This document shows, in pieces, positions 60,446 to 64,000 of a stretch of DNA of 64,000 nt (the first letter of the stretch is position 1; every line of letters begins with the position of its first letter). The notes beneath the pieces are model-generated. The model saw only the letters and a list, made by a program, of their open reading frames with translations, was not told where the DNA came from and searched no databases. Source of the DNA: an uncultured Caryophanales bacterium (lineage in GTDB: Bacteria > Bacillota_I > Bacilli_A > RF39 > UBA660); assembly GCA_905206805.1 (NCBI GenBank), contig CAJLIR010000001.1:166045-230044 (forward strand). The letters are read 5' to 3'. A program made the translations under genes and the position numbers.

Positions 60446-63217
60446 ATGGAAAATAACAGTAAATTTAATTTGTTTTCAAAAGTTGAACAATCAAACAACA
60501 TAAATAATTATAGTATTAGTTTAAGTGATGAGCAATTTAAAGAATACATGAAAGCCACAAAAAGTAATAATACGAAGATAGAAATTCAGAATATTATAAA
60601 TTCAATTTTTGAAGATTCTGCCAATATAGTAAATAAAAAAGATTCTATATTTTATATAAATAAAAAGGATAAAGAAAAATTAGTAGGTTATATAGATAAA
60701 CTTGAAACATTTAAAGTGTTTTTTAACGAAAAAGAAGAACAAACAACTATATTTTATATTAATATGTTTAGTATTCTTATACGAATTAATTGCAAAAGGA
60801 TATTATCTCTTTTTCACGAACTTCCAATTTATTTAAAATCAAATAATGAAATATTATATATTTATGGCTGTGCTTTATCAGAAAGTAAATTGTATGACGA
60901 GGCGATTGAAATTTTTGATGATTTATATAAAGAAAATAATAACATTTATGCATTTATTCAAAAACTATTATGTTTGCTTTTACAAAATAAATATTCTGAT
61001 TTATATGAACTTATTAAAAATATAAAAAAAGGAGATATAGACACTTATGGATATATAGCCTCTTACTATTTAATAGCAAAATGCGAAATACAAAAACTCA
61101 CTGAAAGCGAAATAAAAAAACTTAATGCAAAATTTGGTGATAAACCGCTATTTTGTTCAACTGCTGCGATAATCATTTCAACAAAAATTAATAAAAAATC
61201 TAAAAATATAAAAGAATATATAAAAGATGGATTAAGAATATTAAATGATTTACCTTTCAATATATCTGCAACCACTATTTTTATAGAACAATGTTCAAGA
61301 TTGAATGTTAATGAATATATTGTAAAATATTTAAATGATTATGCGGAAGAATCTGTATATTTGAATACAATATTATTAAATACTTTGATTAATCAAAAGA
61401 ATAAAAGTGAAAAAGATTTCAAAAACATGGAAAATGTAATTATTTTTCTTGAAAAAGAAAAAGCAGAAACAATTGATATAAATAAGGCAAAAGCACAGAT
61501 TTGTTTGCAAAATCATAAAGAACTTGAAGCAATAACTTATTTAACTAAATCATTTGATTTAGAAGAAAATGAAGATGTTGCCTATAAGTGTCTACAACTT
61601 ATAATAAATAACCATGATGATAATATCAATTCGCAAAAATATATAGAATGTTTGAAAAAATCTAAAAGCCCCCAAATGGTAATGTTAGCTGCACATGGAT
61701 TACAATACCAAAAAAAACAAACAGAAGCAAAAAACGAGGCAATTAAATCTCTATACTTATTAGGAAATAATTTTGATGTTAATATTTATCGTTGGTTTTG
61801 GGGAATTTTCATGTTTGATGAAGATAAAAGAAATCCTAACTTGGATTATGTTACATGTAATTGCGCAGTTACTATAAAAAATAAGCTTAATAATAAAAAA
61901 CAAGTAATAATAATTGATGAACACATATCAGAAACTTACAAAATAATGGATGCAATTTGCTATCCTACTTCAAATTTAATTTCTATAGAACTACTTAATC
62001 GTGAAAAAAATGAAGATGTAAATATTAAAGACGTATCTTACCAAATTATAGATATTATTACTAAAGATTGTTATATGTTAAGAAAAGTTATGGAAAAGTT
62101 AAGTAAGGAAAATAAGAATAACAAATTTTTCAAAGAATTTAAATATAGTGAAAATGATGACGACCCATTAAAAGAAATACGAGAACTTTTAATTGAAGAT
62201 AGAGAATATTTAAAGAAAAAATTTGATCAATATGATATAGAACAAAATACTAATCCTGGTGGTTACAATTCTTTACCTCTATCAAATTTCTGCGATAATG
62301 AAAAAAATTATCAATCAATAATCGAATTGTTATTATATAACAAAGATATGAAATTATATGCTGGTGAACCTAATTTGCTTGACTTAAATAACAACAAAAT
62401 AGTTATTGATTTAACATCTTTAGTAGTTTTACAAGAATTAAATCAACTTGAATTATTATTACCATATGTAAAAAATATATATTTTACTAAATCTTTAAAA
62501 AATAAAGTCAACTCTATTTTTCAAAAGGTTTCCAACGAAAAAGAAAAAACAATGAGAATATTTGTTGATGATGAAAATAACTTACATAGTACGGAAACAA
62601 CTAAAGAAAGTAAAAAAAATAATGTGAACTTTTGGAGAGCAATATTATCATTAATAAATCAATGCAATATTGAAGAATTTGAAACTAACATAGATTCAGA
62701 TAATTTTGACAAGTCACAATTTGATATGTTTAATTTGGCTATTGATAAAAATATGATATATATATGTGATGATTTAACTATTAGAAAATTAGCATATGCA
62801 GTTAGTAAAGGAAATTTATTAATGACAAATTCTAGTAGTATAATAAATTTATTGCATGATACTAACCCAAGTGAATATATTAAAATAATGAACCAATTAA
62901 CAGAATTTAAATATATTCATTGTATTGACTGTTTAAGTTTGTTTTATTTAACCTTAGACGTTTTAAATATGAGAAATAATGAAGAATATAAACAGTATTA
63001 TAAAAAAATAATACAAAATATTTTACAATCAAAATTTTTATATGAGTGTCATATATCAACTATACAACAATTCTTATCTACAACATTTAGGTTATTTAAA
63101 ATTACAAAAGAATCTAATGAACTATTTGATATAATATTTGAAGAAACAAAAAATAAAAGTATTGAATATGCTATCCCTTTTGATATAAAAACAAGAAATG
63201 AGTTAATAGAAAATTAA
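60446..63217 (+). CDS. Large TPR-like protein with C-terminal PIN-like nuclease region
   Basis: 923 aa. Residues about 20-60 are polar and Asn-rich. About 110-460 are helical with TPR-like pairs (LYIYGCALSESKLYDEAIEIFDDLYKENNN; LQNHKELEAITYLTKSFDLEENEDVAYKC). From about 650, IVIDLTSLVVLQEL, then YFTKSLKNKV and, at about 770-800, YICDDLTIRKLAYAVSKGNLLMTNSSSIINLL give spaced acidic residues and a Ser/Thr-rich turn like a PIN nuclease fold. A long helical tail follows. TPR/PIN fusions are seen in conflict systems; an RNA-cleaving effector is plausible but unproven. Confidence 0.6.
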   Translation: MENNSKFNLFSKVEQSNNINNYSISLSDEQFKEYMKATKSNNTKIEIQNIINSIFEDSANIVNKKDSIFYINKKDKEKLVGYIDKLETFKVFFNEKEEQTTIFYINMFSILIRINCKRILSLFHELPIYLKSNNEILYIYGCALSESKLYDEAIEIFDDLYKENNNIYAFIQKLLCLLLQNKYSDLYELIKNIKKGDIDTYGYIASYYLIAKCEIQKLTESEIKKLNAKFGDKPLFCSTAAIIISTKINKKSKNIKEYIKDGLRILNDLPFNISATTIFIEQCSRLNVNEYIVKYLNDYAEESVYLNTILLNTLINQKNKSEKDFKNMENVIIFLEKEKAETIDINKAKAQICLQNHKELEAITYLTKSFDLEENEDVAYKCLQLIINNHDDNINSQKYIECLKKSKSPQMVMLAAHGLQYQKKQTEAKNEAIKSLYLLGNNFDVNIYRWFWGIFMFDEDKRNPNLDYVTCNCAVTIKNKLNNKKQVIIIDEHISETYKIMDAICYPTSNLISIELLNREKNEDVNIKDVSYQIIDIITKDCYMLRKVMEKLSKENKNNKFFKEFKYSENDDDPLKEIRELLIEDREYLKKKFDQYDIEQNTNPGGYNSLPLSNFCDNEKNYQSIIELLLYNKDMKLYAGEPNLLDLNNNKIVIDLTSLVVLQELNQLELLLPYVKNIYFTKSLKNKVNSIFQKVSNEKEKTMRIFVDDENNLHSTETTKESKKNNVNFWRAILSLINQCNIEEFETNIDSDNFDKSQFDMFNLAIDKNMIYICDDLTIRKLAYAVSKGNLLMTNSSSIINLLHDTNPSEYIKIMNQLTEFKYIHCIDCLSLFYLTLDVLNMRNNEEYKQYYKKIIQNILQSKFLYECHISTIQQFLSTTFRLFKITKESNELFDIIFEETKNKSIEYAIPFDIKTRNELIEN

Positions 63218-63357
63218 ATTTGTAATGTTTATAAATAATTTAATATAAAGTATTGTAATAATTTTTATCTTTGATATAATAAATTTATCAGAGAGATTTA
63301 ATCAATTCTTATAGTCTTAATTTCGTAAACGTGTATAGTTAAGGCTCCATTTGAAAT

Positions 63358-63400
63358 CAACTTACGGACTTAAAAGTTCGTAAGTTTTTATTTTATATAA
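63358..63400 (+). terminator. Terminator at the left end of the third element
   Basis: AACTTACGGACTT and AAGTTCGTAAGTT (one G-U pair) form a 13-bp stem followed by TTTTATTTT, directly after the GCTCCAT core. Confidence 0.7.
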
Positions 63401-63440
63401 AACTTTAAAAGTTCTCTTTCTAGAAAGGAGGACTTTTTTC

Positions 63441-63719
63441 ATGCTTGAATTTAAAGCAATTGAAAAACTAAAACCTAATAAAGGATTAACCAACATCTTA
63501 AAAGATTTTAAATATAAGGTTATATTAGGACAAATAAAAACTATATTGCACACCAATCTACAAGTAATAATACCTACTGAATACCAAATTACATATCCTA
63601 CTACTCTTACAATACTTGAATACAAAGTTAATGAAATATCAAATAAGCCTTTTTATATTAAAGAACATAATCAAAAGTATAATTTTAAAGAAATTGCGCA
63701 ATTTTTGAAAAAATTTTAA
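63441..63719 (+). CDS. HTNL-motif small protein paired with serine recombinase (divergent copy 3)
   Basis: 92 aa (MLEFKAIEKLKPNKGL...). It is preceded by AAAGGAGG. Overall similarity to copies 1 and 2 is low. The central block GQIKTILHTNLQVIIPTEYQI lines up with GSIRKIEHTNLTYIEPHRII, and the C-terminal IAQFLKKF with the LSEYIARH/LEQYIKNC ends. Its position between core and recombinase is the same. This makes a family of recombinase-linked proteins likely. Confidence 0.6.
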   Translation: MLEFKAIEKLKPNKGLTNILKDFKYKVILGQIKTILHTNLQVIIPTEYQITYPTTLTILEYKVNEISNKPFYIKEHNQKYNFKEIAQFLKKF

Positions 63720-63745
63720 TTTTAGCCTATACATTTTGCTTATTT

Positions 63746-63876
63746 GTGAGGAAACATATAGAGAAATATATTAAATTTAACTTCGTAAAACTCACTCTAA
63801 TTGAGAAAATTAATAAGAAATATTAAAAATTTTCAATTTAGTGTCTGATATTTAGTGTTTGAGTGAGGAAACATAT
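63746..63876. repeat. Direct repeats upstream of the third recombinase
   Basis: GTGAGGAAACATAT occurs at 63746-63759 and 63863-63876, each followed by an AGA-rich, TATT-type tail. They lie in the about 200-bp gap before the recombinase and may be regulatory or attachment-arm sites. Confidence 0.5.
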
Positions 63877-63924
63877 GAGAAGTATTTTAATATTTCTCGA
63901 AATTTAATGAAAGGAGGAAAACTA

Positions 63925-64000
63925 TGAGATGTGGTATTTATGTAAGAGTATCTACTGATGACCAAAGAGATAATGGTTATTCTATTGATTCACAACTTAG
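63925..64000 (+). CDS. Serine recombinase, N-terminal fragment (runs off window)
   Basis: It starts at ATG 63925, after AAAGGAGG. The first 25 codons read MRCGIYVRVSTDDQRDNGYS and IDSQL, with the nucleophilic Ser in RVST. It is the opening of a resolvase-type domain, presumably another large serine recombinase. Confidence 0.85.

Larger units (their letters stand above)
63344..64000 (+). mobile_element. Third serine-recombinase element, tandem to the second (runs off window)
   Basis: It begins at the second GCTCCAT (63344-63350) and repeats the same order: terminator, HTNL-type small protein, serine recombinase. The tRNA-Gly attachment core duplicated by the second element would serve as its target. 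Only the first 0.65 kb is visible. Confidence 0.5.

Overview
The window is very AT-rich DNA (roughly a quarter to 30 percent G+C by eye) from a low-GC Gram-positive bacterium of the Bacilli, probably an uncultured gut lineage close to the Mollicutes. Supporting signs are a Bacilli-type rplK-rplA-rplJ-rplL-rpoB-rpoC order, AGGAGG ribosome binding sites, an L10 leader, a glmS ribozyme, a SufU/SufB pair, SpoVS, and TGA used as a stop (gene ending at 2837) with tryptophan as TGG, so the standard bacterial code applies.

Layout. 1-400: start of recG and a candidate small RNA. 400-7,490: a leftward envelope-glycan operon (GT2, two GT-C-like membrane proteins, Alg13/Alg14-like halves, GT4, acyltransferase). 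7,490-8,580: a deleted IS110-family element whose upstream RNA region looks intact. 8,580-10,440: an alpha/beta hydrolase and an HExxH peptidase. 10,530-18,030: a second leftward glycan cluster (Wzy-GT2 fusion, GT4, GT2, Wzx flippase, polysaccharide deacetylase). 18,100-20,850: glmS with its ribozyme, and a hemolysin-III family protein. 20,930-37,900: housekeeping genes (rpoC, rpoB, rplL, rplJ, rplA, rplK, nusG, secE, pnp, rpsO, truB) and two unknown genes. 38,030-43,245: a mobilizable element inserted at the 3' end of tRNA-Leu. 43,330-55,225: host genes, including a second tRNA, a 13-repeat Cys-rich surface protein, an Smr protein, ppdK, a Xer-like recombinase, ssb, sufB, sufU, spoVS and a HAD phosphatase. 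55,350-64,000: tRNA-Gly followed by what reads as two tandem serine-recombinase elements; the second runs off the window.

The most interesting material is in the mobile regions. All three elements share one plan: tRNA 3' end or its copied core, a terminator, a 90-92 residue protein with a conserved HTNL motif, then a large serine recombinase. The first element can be bounded precisely: a 9-bp repeat at both ends, the tRNA-Leu terminator displaced 5.2 kb away, and a reconstructed attP with an inverted repeat around the core. The second element carries TnpV, a MobC-like protein and an oriT-like hairpin set resembling that of the first. It also carries a cargo pair, a 65-residue membrane peptide plus a 923-residue TPR-like/PIN-like protein, which share a short sequence motif and may be an undescribed defence or conflict system. 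All functional calls come from reading the sequence; no database search was made.
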